Counted from the stretch's first letter, positions 38,859 through 48,446 are shown. The stretch is 64,000 bases of DNA from Lewinellaceae bacterium (GCA_020636315.1 JACJYA010000002.1:248001-312000), one strand, 5' to 3'. The notes: generated by a model not told the origin, from the letters alone. Numbers and translations are program-made.

Positions 38859-39911
38859 TCATTTTGAGTTAACAATAGATTCGTAGTCGTTGATATCGCT
38901 TGTTTGAGGCGTAGCTGACAAGTGCTTTCGGTTCACCGGCTTGGCCAACAGTTCTTCCAGCAGGGGTTTCGGCGCCTGGCTCACCAGGCTGAAGCTATCC
39001 AGGACAGCTGTAAAATCGCCGGCATTAAAAATGTTGTTGGCCTGGCAAAACCCGAGGGCTTGCCCCAGATAGGCTTCATTCGATTTGCGGATGGAACTTC
39101 TGATGTTGAGCAACTGGTCGCGGATGTAGCGAGGCCTGGCTTTACGCAGCTGGGCAAAATAATTCTGAGCAGCCTGCTTGTCCGGGAACAAGCTGGCAAC
39201 TTGCTCCATCAGCTCATTTATCTTCTGGCTCCTGTCCCGCTTGTGGTTGGAGTTGATAACCGTTTGGCCTTTGCCCACATTGACCTCATGCCGGGCTATT
39301 TTGTCAAAGGTACAATGGCATGACCGGTTTTTTGCTCATTATAAATACCCAGGTATCCCTCTTCTACCTTAACCCACACCCTGGTTTGCTGTCCTTTGTA
39401 AGTGCCCTCCGGGACAGAATAACGGTTGCCTTTCCAGGTGATGAGGTTGTCTTTGCGCACATGGTAGGGGTTATAGGCGAGCCATTCCAGAGCAATTGGG
39501 CGGAGTGGCCCAAGGTGTGTTTTCTCTATCAGGAACTCCTCTGCCGGGATACGCTTGGTCGTCCCGTTTACCTGCCCGTTAGCCGTCCTCTTCAGCCAGG
39601 CCAGGCACTCGGCATTGAGGATCTCGTCATTGATGAAAGGGCGTTGGTTCAAAAAGTTGGACTTCACATATTTGACCACGCTTTCCGATTTGCCCTTCGT
39701 CTCCGGGTCGCTCTTGTGGCACAAGAAAATTTCAATTTTGCGAACCTTGAGGTAGTACCCTAAACTTTTCTGTTAACAGGATGTCTCCCCAATTTTCGCT
39801 TACCACCATCAACTTGTCCTGGTCGTAGACAATCTCTTGGGGAAGGCCCCCAAAGTAGGCAAAGGCCTTCTCATGAGCCTCAATCACGTCCGCAGTGGTA
39901 AAGGGGCGGCG
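38859..39911 (-). pseudogene. istA: istA, IS21-family transposase, 5'-truncated and frameshifted
   Basis: The minus strand reads PFTTADVIEAHEKAFAYFGG, then YDQDKLMVVSENWGD, part of the DDE catalytic core, CHKSDPETKGKSESVVKYVK, the C-terminal part (YRNPYHVRKDNLITWKGNRY-like) and GKGQTVINSNHKRDRSQKIN up to the stop at 38859. Frame breaks lie near 39762 and 39300. The N-terminal third, with the helix-turn-helix, is cut off at 39911 where the right transposase repeat starts. It is adjacent to istB as expected for IS21. Confidence 0.8.
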
Positions 39912-40895
39912 AAAATTAATGCCTTTATTTGATGGATGATTTTCAGCAAAAACTTTTTTCCGGATTTTTTAACTTCTCCGATCACCTTTATTTGTGGGGA
40001 GCATGAAGTTTTGAGCAGACACAGTTTAAATCACATATTAAAACGGGCGCAGTTGTGATTTGTCCCCCTGGATCAATTTCATTTTGTAAGGTTTTCCATG
40101 GCAACATCCCATCGTTTAACCAGGAGTGCCGCCCGCAGAAAATATAGCTTCTCCACCACCTGTTTGCCCCAGAATGTCGAAGCATTTTTGAATGCGCAGG
40201 TTGATGAGGCTGCGGATAGCCGATTCAATAATGCCACTGCCGCACATCAGCTTCGGCAAAACGGCACCCATTAAGGGTAATTCGTGGCGCTGAGGCTGCC
40301 CATTTTCATCCAGCACATCGATGACGAATAGTTTTGGCTCACACGAGGCTGTTTGGTAAGTGGCATTCCCTGAATCGTTATAGTTGTCATCATAGCTTCG
40401 GGTGCGCGTCCGGTACTTCCATCTATGGAGATCACTACCCGCTCACCCTCCAGTGTCTCGCCTGGGCTGGCGATTACATTTTCTTCGCCCGATTCATAAC
40501 AATGGTTCGCCAGGCGGTTGGTAATATCGCGCACGGAACTCAGGCATAGCTGTACCCCAAATTTGCCCAGCGTCTGGTGGGCCATCTCATACGAGGGCCC
40601 TAATGCAGCGCAATAGCCTACTCTGTCATATAATGCCGGGCTGGCCCCATCGATGATATTCCAATGGACAGCCAGTAATTGCCGCGGCCCATTCCAGCCT
40701 TTTCCCGGATGCTTGACATAAGGGCTTTGAACTTCAACCTGCTGGCCAGTGGCTATTCGCAGCTTAAAGGGCCGTACTTCAATCTTGCGCCCGCCGGCCG
40801 CCCGGCCTTGCGCCACCAGTTGATCAACAATTTGAAGGGCTGCCTGCAGCAGCAACTGCTCGCTGATAAAATCGTAGAGCCCTGCATGCAGCTAC
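39912..40895 (-). pseudogene. transposase remnant, right copy
   Basis: The longer of two direct repeats. The minus strand adds FISEQLLLQAALQIVDQLVA, FKLRIATGQQVEVQSPYVKH and HQTLGKFGVQLCLSSVRDIT before the part shared with the left copy. No start codon is visible before LHAGLYDF near 40890, so the 5' end is also cut. As in the left copy the frame shifts after SIDG and again in the C-terminal part, and the central catalytic region is deleted. Both copies therefore descend from an already defective element. Confidence 0.6.
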
Positions 40896-40906
40896 ATCCA
40901 CCAAAA

Positions 40907-40936
40907 AAAGCCCCACCCTTACGGATGGGGCTCCCG
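40907..40936 (-). terminator. intrinsic terminator of the glycine-rich T9SS gene
   Basis: On the minus strand AGCCCCATCC and GGGTGGGGCT form a stem around GTAA and are followed by seven T residues. It lies 33 bp after the stop at 40969. Confidence 0.8.
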
Positions 40937-40968
40937 GTTTCTCTCCCTCTTCACTCCTCACTCAACCC

Positions 40969-42945
40969 TTATTTCATCAATACCAATTGTAAGTTAATCA
41001 AATCATTCTCTGTCTGCAGCTGTACAAGATAGACTCCTGCCGGCAAGGCCTTACCAGCCTGACTATAACCATCCCACTCCATCCGGTGCTGGCCGGTGTC
41101 CAGCGTCCTGTCAATAAGGGTGATCACCCGCTGCCCTTGCAGATTGAAGATGCTGAGGTTTACCTTACCGGCTTCCGGCAGGTCGATCTGCAGGCTGACA
41201 TCATTCGCGAATGGATTCGGGGAGGCCTCCAGCATCAGTATGTCTTTCTGGCCGGCGTTCGGCTCGGTTGTCAAATCAGGCATTGAAGTGTAGTCCGCGC
41301 TGGCTGTTGTATTTGTCGGGTTTGATCCCGAAATCAAAGCCTGCACACAGACCGCCGAGTTATTACTGATATTATCGATGAGGTTTTGCGCTATGGCGAC
41401 CCAGTCGTCGGCAATGGCCTGCGGAATGGGCTTGTTGTTTCCACCGGACAGGGCCTGCACCTGGTTGATGAAGGCGTTGAGCATGTTAACGGCATTGTTA
41501 TTATCGCCCTCCTCGAACTGGAGCTTGGCACGGTGTAGCTTGGTAATGAGCGAATTTTTCTGGCCGTTGTTTGCATCGGTATCGTCCTCCATCACATTGT
41601 TAACAAGGGCGTTAAACGCAGCGCAGGCGTCGATGCAATCCGTTTCCGGAACGAAGCAGCCGCAGATGCCTGCCTCGAATTTATCCGGATCGGTGGGGCA
41701 TTCATCACAAGCATCACCGATTCCGTCATTATCGGTGTCTTCCTGGCCCGGATTGGCGGTATAAATGCAATTGTCATTGCAGTCGGCTACGCCGTCGCCG
41801 TCCGTATCTGTGTCTGGCACCCCACAACCGCAATCTCCGGGTGCAACTTTGTTCGGATCATATGGGCAACCGTCGTTACAATCCACCGTGCCGTCGCCGT
41901 CGCTGTCTGTGTCGGGGCCGCCGGCCACCGTGGCCTCGGCAGTAGCCGTACAGGTGGCATCGCCGGCATCGCGTACGGTAAGGGTGTAAGTGTCGGGGGC
42001 TACCCCGGTGAAGGCATTGCCAACCTGAAAGTTCATGCCATCAATAGAATACTCAATACTGGAGCAAGTAGTGCAAGAAGCCGTTACTGTGATGGCGCCA
42101 TCGCCCGCACCAGGGCAGCTTTCAGGAGTACTGCTAATGTTATCGATGGCTAGGTCGCATTGCGCCGCAGAAGGAATACAAATTATAGCATAGCCACGTA
42201 AAAGACCATTATTACTCCCATTGGCATCCATACCAGCTGTTATAGTAGTATTCGTTCCAGAAGGATGTACAAAAGAACCGCCTCCCCCAGCGGGAGTAAA
42301 TTCAGAACCTGTTCCACCGCCGGAATAGCCGCCACCACCACCGGGGAAATCGAGGCCACCAAACCCACCGCCACCAAATCCAAATCCATAACCTATTGAA
42401 TTCCCACCATCCGGAACGCCTGCTTCTCCTCCAATGCCTCCATTACCTCCACTACCGGCTGAGAAAGCTCCGCCACCACCAGCATCGCCACTACCACCAT
42501 TGCCATTTGTGCCACCTGGAGCAACTCCGTCGCCCCCATTTTCGGTTGCTCGGCCTCCCTGCCCACCGGCAAAACCACCAGCGCCGCCACCACCAGCTAC
42601 GATCAAGACCGTACCGGAAGTTACATCATAAATTCCAGTGCCACCACCACCATAACCGCTACCTACATCCCCAACAATAACGTTCAATACATGTCCCGGA
42701 ATGACGGGCAGGGTAGATTGTGCCGTGGCGCCTTGCCCACCAAAATAGCCCTCAGCACCTCTGACTGTCACTGTAATTTCGGTTACATTGGCCGGTACAG
42801 TCCATTGCGTCAGCTGTCCCCAGGGAAAATCGCCATTAGCTGTACTTAGGGTTACATCACATTGTGCGTGTAATGAATTAGTGTTTAATTGTAAGCATAC
42901 TGCCAAGCAAAGTAAGCCTACAAAACGAGTGAAATATTGTTTCAT
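40969..42945 (-). CDS. glycine-rich T9SS-exported surface protein
   Basis: Start at 42945: MKQYFTRFVGLLCLAVCLQL leads a signal peptide cut after LHAQ. The 658-aa protein has a glycine-rich beta domain (about 20-260, with runs such as GGGGAGGFAGGQGG), a SprB-like segment (SSTPESCPGAGDGAITVTA), three thrombospondin type-3-like calcium repeats (DSDGDGTVDCNDGCPYDPNK, DTDGDGVADCNDNC), a helical linker and a type A sorting domain at the end (ASPNPFANDVSLQIDLPEAG, AGVYLVQLQTEND). It is likely a cell-surface adhesin or matrix protein. It has its own terminator at 40907. Confidence 0.9.
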   Translation of the reverse strand: MKQYFTRFVGLLCLAVCLQLNTNSLHAQCDVTLSTANGDFPWGQLTQWTVPANVTEITVTVRGAEGYFGGQGATAQSTLPVIPGHVLNVIVGDVGSGYGGGGTGIYDVTSGTVLIVAGGGGAGGFAGGQGGRATENGGDGVAPGGTNGNGGSGDAGGGGAFSAGSGGNGGIGGEAGVPDGGNSIGYGFGFGGGGFGGLDFPGGGGGYSGGGTGSEFTPAGGGGSFVHPSGTNTTITAGMDANGSNNGLLRGYAIICIPSAAQCDLAIDNISSTPESCPGAGDGAITVTASCTTCSSIEYSIDGMNFQVGNAFTGVAPDTYTLTVRDAGDATCTATAEATVAGGPDTDSDGDGTVDCNDGCPYDPNKVAPGDCGCGVPDTDTDGDGVADCNDNCIYTANPGQEDTDNDGIGDACDECPTDPDKFEAGICGCFVPETDCIDACAAFNALVNNVMEDDTDANNGQKNSLITKLHRAKLQFEEGDNNNAVNMLNAFINQVQALSGGNNKPIPQAIADDWVAIAQNLIDNISNNSAVCVQALISGSNPTNTTASADYTSMPDLTTEPNAGQKDILMLEASPNPFANDVSLQIDLPEAGKVNLSIFNLQGQRVITLIDRTLDTGQHRMEWDGYSQAGKALPAGVYLVQLQTENDLINLQLVLMK

Positions 42946-42962
42946 TTTGAAACGCTTTAGGT

Positions 42963-43132
42963 TAACGTGAGGTTTGAGGTTGAGGTTAAGGCCCGAGAGC
43001 GCCCGGGGAAAGGAATGTTTTATCCATTTTGCTTCGTTGGCCAATCCTGGCCCCTCAATCTCAACCTTAGCCTCAACCTAAATCTGGCTTATCTTGCTGG
43101 AAAACAGGATAGTCAGGTCAAACCTCATGTTA
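42963..43132. repeat. inverted-repeat block between two leftward genes
   Basis: TAACGTGAGGTTTGA (42963-42977) is mirrored by TCAAACCTCATGTTA (43118-43132) with one mismatch. Between them GGTTGAGGTTAAGG and CCTTAGCCTCAACC are also complementary. The block lies directly before the ATG at 42945, in what should be the mRNA leader of the glycine-rich gene. The rest of the 42946-43314 gap shows nothing else. Confidence 0.5.
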
Positions 43133-43314
43133 GGTTAGGAAATATTATTTTCAGATGTGTACAAAGGTAAAGGCGGCGGTGGAGGCGCGCCGGACAATCT
43201 AAGGGGGTAAATCCGACATGGTGGATAAAACGAACATTTTCAAAGAGTTACACCAAGATTTTCCTGCGAGGATGTATGATTGTTAAGGTAGCGAACAAAA
43301 AATGAAGTTGACAA

Positions 43315-46300
43315 TCAAGATGTATGCAAAAATTCTACGGGATTGTTACCAAAGCGTTTGCGGAATAGTTCGGTGAAGTGTTTAAGGTCTGAAAGTCCAA
43401 CGGCGTAACAGGTTTCTGCAACGGTAGCATACGTTTTGTTTTCTAACAGGCGGCGGGCTTTTTGCAGACGAATTTCACGCAAGTAACCGGAAGTGGTTAC
43501 ACCAGTAAGTTGTTTAAGTTTGCGAAGGAGCTGACGTTCGCTGAGATTAAGGGATTCGGCTAGCTCGTGCACGCTGAACGCACTTTCACTAATGCGTTGG
43601 AGTGTAATTTGCTCTACGGTTTCAAGCCATTGTTGGTCGGCAGATATGGATTCTTCCAGTGTTGTTAGTTCCTTTATATTTGAAAAAGTATTTCTATCAG
43701 CTTGTTTTTGCAATAAACTTCGACGATTGTAATAGTTTTGAATCAAATTTTCAGCGCGTACCAGGAGTTCTTCTGTTTCAAATGGTTTTGACAGATAATC
43801 ATCCACGCCGATGCGCAGTGCCGTCACTCGATCAGACAAACTCGCTTTTGCCGTTAATACAATCACTGGAATGCCTTGCCAACGGGCATCCGCTTTGAGT
43901 ATTTCCAATAATTGATAACCATCCATTTTGGGCATCATAAGGTCGGTCACAATTAATTCCGGAACGGCTTGTTGAGGAAGACTTTCCAGCAAATCTATAG
44001 CAAGAGCACCATTTTCAGCCGACAACACATCATAATTGGGTGTAAATACCTCTTGTATAAAACGACGCATATCGCTATTGTCTTCGACGATTATGACTAA
44101 TCCTTTTTGCTGGCCTTTTTTGGTAGCTGTTAGGGATTGTTGTACCGTACTTGTTTCGGTTATTTCTGCTTCTGAGGTGGCCGGCACGCCAAATACTTCT
44201 TGTTTCGGCAGTGTTAAGGTAAAGGTACTTCCTTCGTCCAGATGACTTTCTACACTCAACGAGCCATTCATCAGTTGTGCATACTCCATCGCCAGCGTTA
44301 AGCCGATACCAACACCACCTTCTGCCCTATTGCCTAGGTGTTTTGCCTGATAAAAGCGGTCAAAAATATGCGGTAAATCATCGGAATGAATGCCGCGCCC
44401 CGTATCGTTTACTGTCATTTTAATATGATTGGCAGTACTGGTGATGGTAACTCTCACCGTTCCACCGCGATCAGTGAACTTTATTGCATTCGAAAGAAGA
44501 TTGAAGAGTATCCGCTCCAGTTTTTTATGGTCTAGCTTCAATCGAAGGTATGGCTCAGGCCGGTAATACAATTGTAGCTCAATTCCAATGCTTCGGGCAT
44601 GGTATTCAAAATTGGAAACCAGACGGCGTATAAAAGGATAAAAATCAACAGCTTCTTCCTGTAGCTTAAGTCGCCGTGCTTCCAGCTTATCCAAATCCAA
44701 AATTTCTTCTGACAGGCGCATCAACTCTTTGGCATTGGATTCTATCACTTTAAGCGTCGAAAAGGAGCGATTATCCAGATTGGCTTCTTTTAATAATTTT
44801 TTTAAAGGCATCAATATCAGTGTAATAGGTGTACGCAATTCGTGCGCCATGTTTGCAAAAAACCGAGATTTAAGTTCGTCCAGTTGGCGCAATTCCGCTG
44901 CCTGTTTTTCAATTACTTGTTTCTTTTGCTCAATCTGTTCGGTTCGTTTTACAACTTCGGTTTCCAACTTTACTGCCGCCTGCTGAATCGTTCTGATTCG
45001 CCACCAAACAAAAGCAACAATGCCACCAATTCCAATAAATATAAACCACCACCGCAGGTAAAAGGGGCGAACGACGACTAAAGGCAGTTGAAGTTCCTGG
45101 CTCGTCCAGTGTCCGTTAGCACCCTGCGCTTTGATGCGGAGCGTGTAAGTGCCATAGGGCAGATTGTTGATTTGAATGGCATTGCTGGTTTGGTAATTCC
45201 AGAGCGTATTTAAGCCATCAATATGATAAGCAAAGCGATTGTCTTTAGGGCTTTGATAATCTGAAAAGGCGATTTTTAATAGAAAAGATTTGTTATTGGG
45301 CCGCAATCGGATGCCCTCTTTTATGTCTAATTGTAAGGTTTTGTCTTCAAAAGCGCCGGTAGTGCCACTTAGCTCCAGGTATTGACTCACACTGAGCTGC
45401 GTTTGCTCCGCTAAGCTTTTTTCATTTAAATAAAAATCTTTTGGATAAAAAGCGGCCACTCCTTTCAATCCTCCAAAAAACAACCTGCCATCTGTCGCTT
45501 GATAATGAGAAGTGAAATTAAATTCCTCGTGCGGAATGCCATCACGGGGCAAATAGGCCTGGGCCTGGAAAGTGGATTTGTCGAAACACATCAGCCCATA
45601 GTTGCTCGGTAGCCATAGTTGATTGAATTCATCTTCATAAACGGCATAGATTACATCATTGGATAGGCCATCCTTTTTAGTAAATTGGCGATACGTTTTT
45701 TTATTCTTATCCCATCGAATCAGTCCGCCGCCGCAAGTCGCCAACCAAAATATGCCTTGTTTGTCTTTGTAAAGGTGGTAAATATCATCAAAAGGCAAAT
45801 CATGCATTTGCCTACTATATTCCGCCACAATACCGACTTCCGGACGCAAGAGATAAAGGCCTTTGGTTGTACACAGCCAAATACCCAATTCATCTTGCAG
45901 AAAATAATTGATAGTACCCTTTTGAAGCGATTGAAACTCATGATAAGCGGTAAAAGGTACGATGGCCTGCTTCTTTTGATCAATATACGCTAAACCCTTA
46001 TTTTCAATACCCACCCAAATGCGACTCGTTTTCGCATCCGTACCAAGCGCGCGCACACTACCGATAGCCTGTTTACCGCTAACAGGATAAAAGATCTTTT
46101 TCTCTTCCGAATCAGGATTAAAATAATATACCCTGCTATTATAGTCACCAAACCAAAGCGCCCCTTTTGCATCCCGCACCGCTGCCAGGCAGCCAGAAAT
46201 GTTTTGTCCTATTGTTTTTCCAGATTTTGTTACCTGCCATACTTCTCCTTTTTGCACCACATATAACTTTCCATTTTGATCTTGTACAATCCCTCTCGTG

Positions 46301-47379
46301 TCTGTTAATTCCTCAGCTGGAAGATAATTGGTAAACAACTTTTTAGTTATAGCAATTGAATAAAGGCCAGTATTCGTTCCTATCCAAGCAACATTACGAT
46401 CATCAAAAGAGATGTGTAATGGATTTTGTATTTGAAATCCTTTTAAATGAGGAGAAAGGTCATACAGAAAATTTCCTTCTGCGTCAAACACCTGTAAACC
46501 ATCCTTTGTAAAAGCCCACCAACAAGCATTGCGATCCTGTGCTTGAAGACTTTCATTATCAAAAGGTTGTATTAAAGAAACGGGCTTTCCCTGAGCATTG
46601 CGAAAATGAAAAAGCTGCGGAGCGTCTTCATTATGAATAAACCAGAAGGAAGACGCTCCACCGGGCACACGGTGTTCTACCAAAAATCCACCCACTTCAC
46701 CATATATATATTGAGCCGTATTTGAAAGTGTGGTTTGGGAAAGGTACTTTCCCAAAGAATCATATTGAATCACTTTATTAGAATCGAGTATGCCAATTAC
46801 ACCTTCTTGTGAAACCGCAAAATAAGTAAGCTTTGAAATGGGGTAGTCCAAAATATGCCTGAGAACCTCCCCATCAAAACGATAAACCTGTCCATCTGAT
46901 AATAACATAAAAATATTATGGTATAAATCAGACCACATATATTTCACTTTGGGAATATCAAATGGAACCTGAAATGCTTTTTCAAACGGAACGACAGTCT
47001 GCGTAGCGGGATCGAAAATATCAATGATCCGCTTTTGGTTAGAGGTTGACATTTTACCAAGCAACCACAAGCGCCCATTGCGATCTTCAGAAATTGGTCC
47101 AAAGTTGTTAGAGCGAAAGCCGTTTGCCTCGGCAGTAAACTGCTGAAAATCATACCCGTCAAAGCGATTGAGTCCAAATAGTGTAGCCACCCAGATCAAT
47201 CCTTGCCGGTCTTGCTCTACATATGCGATGTGACGGTTCGATAAGCCTTGCGGGACAGAATAATTTTGAACAGAGACGAGATACTCTTGCGCAGAGCTGG
47301 ATACAGCAAGCACATTAAATAGCAACAAGCTGCTTAACAATCTGAATATTATCCAGTTGTGAGACTGCAAGAGAGCCAT
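43315..47379 (-). CDS. hybrid two-component system sensor/regulator (propeller, kinase, receiver, AraC)
   Basis: The 1354-aa protein starts with a signal peptide (to SSSAQ). A double propeller of PF07494-type blades (GLIWVATLFGLNRFDG and others) fills about 30-700, then a Y_Y_Y domain, one membrane helix (WWFIFIGIGGIVAFVWW, about 775-792), HisKA with FFANMAHELRTPITL (His846), HATPase (NDTGRGIH), receiver with Asp1146 in LIVTDLMMPKMDGY and a C-terminal AraC domain (LAESLNLSERQLLRKLKQLT). Such proteins sense a glycan or other ligand in the periplasm and switch nearby genes. The gene is AT-richer than its surroundings. The closest possible target is the glycine-rich gene downstream or the glucan operon 1 kb upstream. 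Confidence 0.95.
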   Translation of the reverse strand: MALLQSHNWIIFRLLSSLLLFNVLAVSSSAQEYLVSVQNYSVPQGLSNRHIAYVEQDRQGLIWVATLFGLNRFDGYDFQQFTAEANGFRSNNFGPISEDRNGRLWLLGKMSTSNQKRIIDIFDPATQTVVPFEKAFQVPFDIPKVKYMWSDLYHNIFMLLSDGQVYRFDGEVLRHILDYPISKLTYFAVSQEGVIGILDSNKVIQYDSLGKYLSQTTLSNTAQYIYGEVGGFLVEHRVPGGASSFWFIHNEDAPQLFHFRNAQGKPVSLIQPFDNESLQAQDRNACWWAFTKDGLQVFDAEGNFLYDLSPHLKGFQIQNPLHISFDDRNVAWIGTNTGLYSIAITKKLFTNYLPAEELTDTRGIVQDQNGKLYVVQKGEVWQVTKSGKTIGQNISGCLAAVRDAKGALWFGDYNSRVYYFNPDSEEKKIFYPVSGKQAIGSVRALGTDAKTSRIWVGIENKGLAYIDQKKQAIVPFTAYHEFQSLQKGTINYFLQDELGIWLCTTKGLYLLRPEVGIVAEYSRQMHDLPFDDIYHLYKDKQGIFWLATCGGGLIRWDKNKKTYRQFTKKDGLSNDVIYAVYEDEFNQLWLPSNYGLMCFDKSTFQAQAYLPRDGIPHEEFNFTSHYQATDGRLFFGGLKGVAAFYPKDFYLNEKSLAEQTQLSVSQYLELSGTTGAFEDKTLQLDIKEGIRLRPNNKSFLLKIAFSDYQSPKDNRFAYHIDGLNTLWNYQTSNAIQINNLPYGTYTLRIKAQGANGHWTSQELQLPLVVVRPFYLRWWFIFIGIGGIVAFVWWRIRTIQQAAVKLETEVVKRTEQIEQKKQVIEKQAAELRQLDELKSRFFANMAHELRTPITLILMPLKKLLKEANLDNRSFSTLKVIESNAKELMRLSEEILDLDKLEARRLKLQEEAVDFYPFIRRLVSNFEYHARSIGIELQLYYRPEPYLRLKLDHKKLERILFNLLSNAIKFTDRGGTVRVTITSTANHIKMTVNDTGRGIHSDDLPHIFDRFYQAKHLGNRAEGGVGIGLTLAMEYAQLMNGSLSVESHLDEGSTFTLTLPKQEVFGVPATSEAEITETSTVQQSLTATKKGQQKGLVIIVEDNSDMRRFIQEVFTPNYDVLSAENGALAIDLLESLPQQAVPELIVTDLMMPKMDGYQLLEILKADARWQGIPVIVLTAKASLSDRVTALRIGVDDYLSKPFETEELLVRAENLIQNYYNRRSLLQKQADRNTFSNIKELTTLEESISADQQWLETVEQITLQRISESAFSVHELAESLNLSERQLLRKLKQLTGVTTSGYLREIRLQKARRLLENKTYATVAETCYAVGLSDLKHFTELFRKRFGNNPVEFLHTS

Positions 47380-47397
47380 ATATTTTTTAAGTATATT

Positions 47398-47532
47398 CTA
47401 TTCGTCAATATACTTTAATTTCTTTATACAATACGCTATTACAGATTCCGCATAAACGAAAACCGGAAAATTTTTGTCAACATTTATCAATCCACGATCG
47501 CCGGATTCATCCAAAAATAAAAGGTAATCCAT
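47398..47532 (-). pseudogene. DUF3800 N-terminal fragment
   Basis: MDYLLFLDESGDRGL then INVDKNFPVFV matches the start of DUF3800 proteins (RNase H-like fold, first catalytic Asp-Glu in LDESGD). After about 26 residues the match ends (YAESVIAYCIKKLKYIDE, stop). It is a truncated remnant of a gene often found in mobile or defence regions. Confidence 0.5.
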
Positions 47533-47634
47533 AAATATAAATTTTAGGGGCCTAAAACAAAAAGGGGGAACAAATGCCCACCTTTCAAAAATAATAAACG
47601 ATAAATTGTATATCAAATAATTTTATATCAAAGA

Positions 47635-47826
47635 TTACTTTGCCGGAATCACTTCCCGAAAGATCAACAAGTCTAAAGGATTACTGACCAAAAACACGGT
47701 AAAGGCCCGGCGCTCTTTGCACAACCTTTCAAAGTTGGGCAATTTTTCCCGTCTTGCCTTACAGTCTGAATCGAACGTGTGTATAACAAATAGCACAAAA
47801 CCGTAACTTAGTTTTTGAACCAACAC
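47635..47826 (-). CDS. small hypothetical ORF, possibly a fragment
   Basis: 63 codons starting MLVQKLSYGFVLFVIHTFDS and ending SNPLDLLIFREVIPAK. The composition is protein-like (charged central helix DCKARREKLPNFERLCKERR), but I recognise no family. It ends 7 bp before a MITE, whose insertion may have removed its promoter. Confidence 0.3.
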   Translation of the reverse strand: MLVQKLSYGFVLFVIHTFDSDCKARREKLPNFERLCKERRAFTVFLVSNPLDLLIFREVIPAK

Positions 47827-47832
47827 AATCTA

Positions 47833-47996
47833 AGAGCTTGTTCGGATTTTATCCTTCGCGGATAAATTGCCACTTTTCTGATGATACTACGTTGAAGAAC
47901 CGGGCTTCGTAGCCCGGCTACGATCCCGAACCTTCGCCTTGTCTCATCAAAAAGTTGACTAATTTCTCCATCAAAAACCAAATCCGAACAAGCTCT
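47833..47996. mobile_element. 164-bp MITE with perfect 17-bp terminal inverted repeats
   Basis: AGAGCTTGTTCGGATTT at 47833-47849 is exactly mirrored by AAATCCGAACAAGCTCT at 47980-47996. If the boundary is set one base in, each side is flanked by TAA, a 3-bp target duplication as made by some IS5-family elements. The centre holds a GC-rich hairpin (CCGGGCTTCGTAGCCCGG). No coding capacity, so it would need a transposase in trans. Confidence 0.7.
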
Positions 47997-48026
47997 AAGT
48001 TATGCATAAACTCAAATATTGAAACC

Positions 48027-48344
48027 ATGAAGCTCAACATCAAGAAAATTGAAAATAGTGAAATCACTATTGCAGAGACTATAAAGAACACTACATACAA
48101 CAATGCGCTGCACCTTGGCGAGAAGGATTTTGCCGAACTGAAAAAAGGAGTGCTTGCCCTGGATGAAGACAAGGGGAATAAAGTAATAGAACTGGTGAAG
48201 GATATTGAGGCGGAAACCGGCAATGGCGATAAAAACCAAAAGATGGAAGATCTGAAAGATTTTCTTCTGGAGTGCGGTATAGCTATTAATCAAAATATTG
48301 CTGCCTCGATTTTATTTGAGGGAATAAAATATATGCTGATGTAA
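48027..48344 (+). CDS. hypothetical protein, 105 aa
   Basis: The ATG at 48027 begins MKLNIKKIENSEITIAETIK; an upstream start at 47955 would lie in the MITE. The protein is helical and charged (DFAELKKGVLALDEDKGNKV), with no signal or membrane segment and no recognised family. Codon use is AT-rich like the hybrid sensor gene, which suggests shared foreign origin. It starts 30 bp after the MITE. Confidence 0.5.
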   Translation: MKLNIKKIENSEITIAETIKNTTYNNALHLGEKDFAELKKGVLALDEDKGNKVIELVKDIEAETGNGDKNQKMEDLKDFLLECGIAINQNIAASILFEGIKYMLM

Positions 48345-48390
48345 TTGGACAAAGAACCTGAATTCCCCGCTCCCCCACACCGTCACAAAA

Positions 48391-48433
48391 AGAGCTTGTT
48401 TGCAGGCCAATTTTTGAGCCACAAACAAGCTCT
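48391..48433 (-). terminator. terminator built from AGAGCTTGTTT inverted repeats
   Basis: AGAGCTTGTTT (48391-48401) and AAACAAGCTCT (48423-48433) form a perfect 11-bp stem. On the minus strand it is followed by TTTTTG, so it fits an intrinsic terminator for the GH13 gene ending at 48447. The arms match the ends of the MITE at 47833, suggesting that a shrunken element has been put to use. Confidence 0.65.
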
Positions 48434-48446
48434 CTAAAAAGCCCCA

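Noticed and set aside
38859..39911. Programmed frameshifting in the IS21 istA gene
   Set aside because: The breaks are at two unrelated places without slippery heptamers, and the same kind of break occurs in neighbouring non-transposon genes, so decay or sequence error is simpler.
42396..42680. Plus-strand His/Pro-rich frame
   Set aside because: Antisense of the GGN-rich glycine domain of the T9SS protein; composition explained by that.
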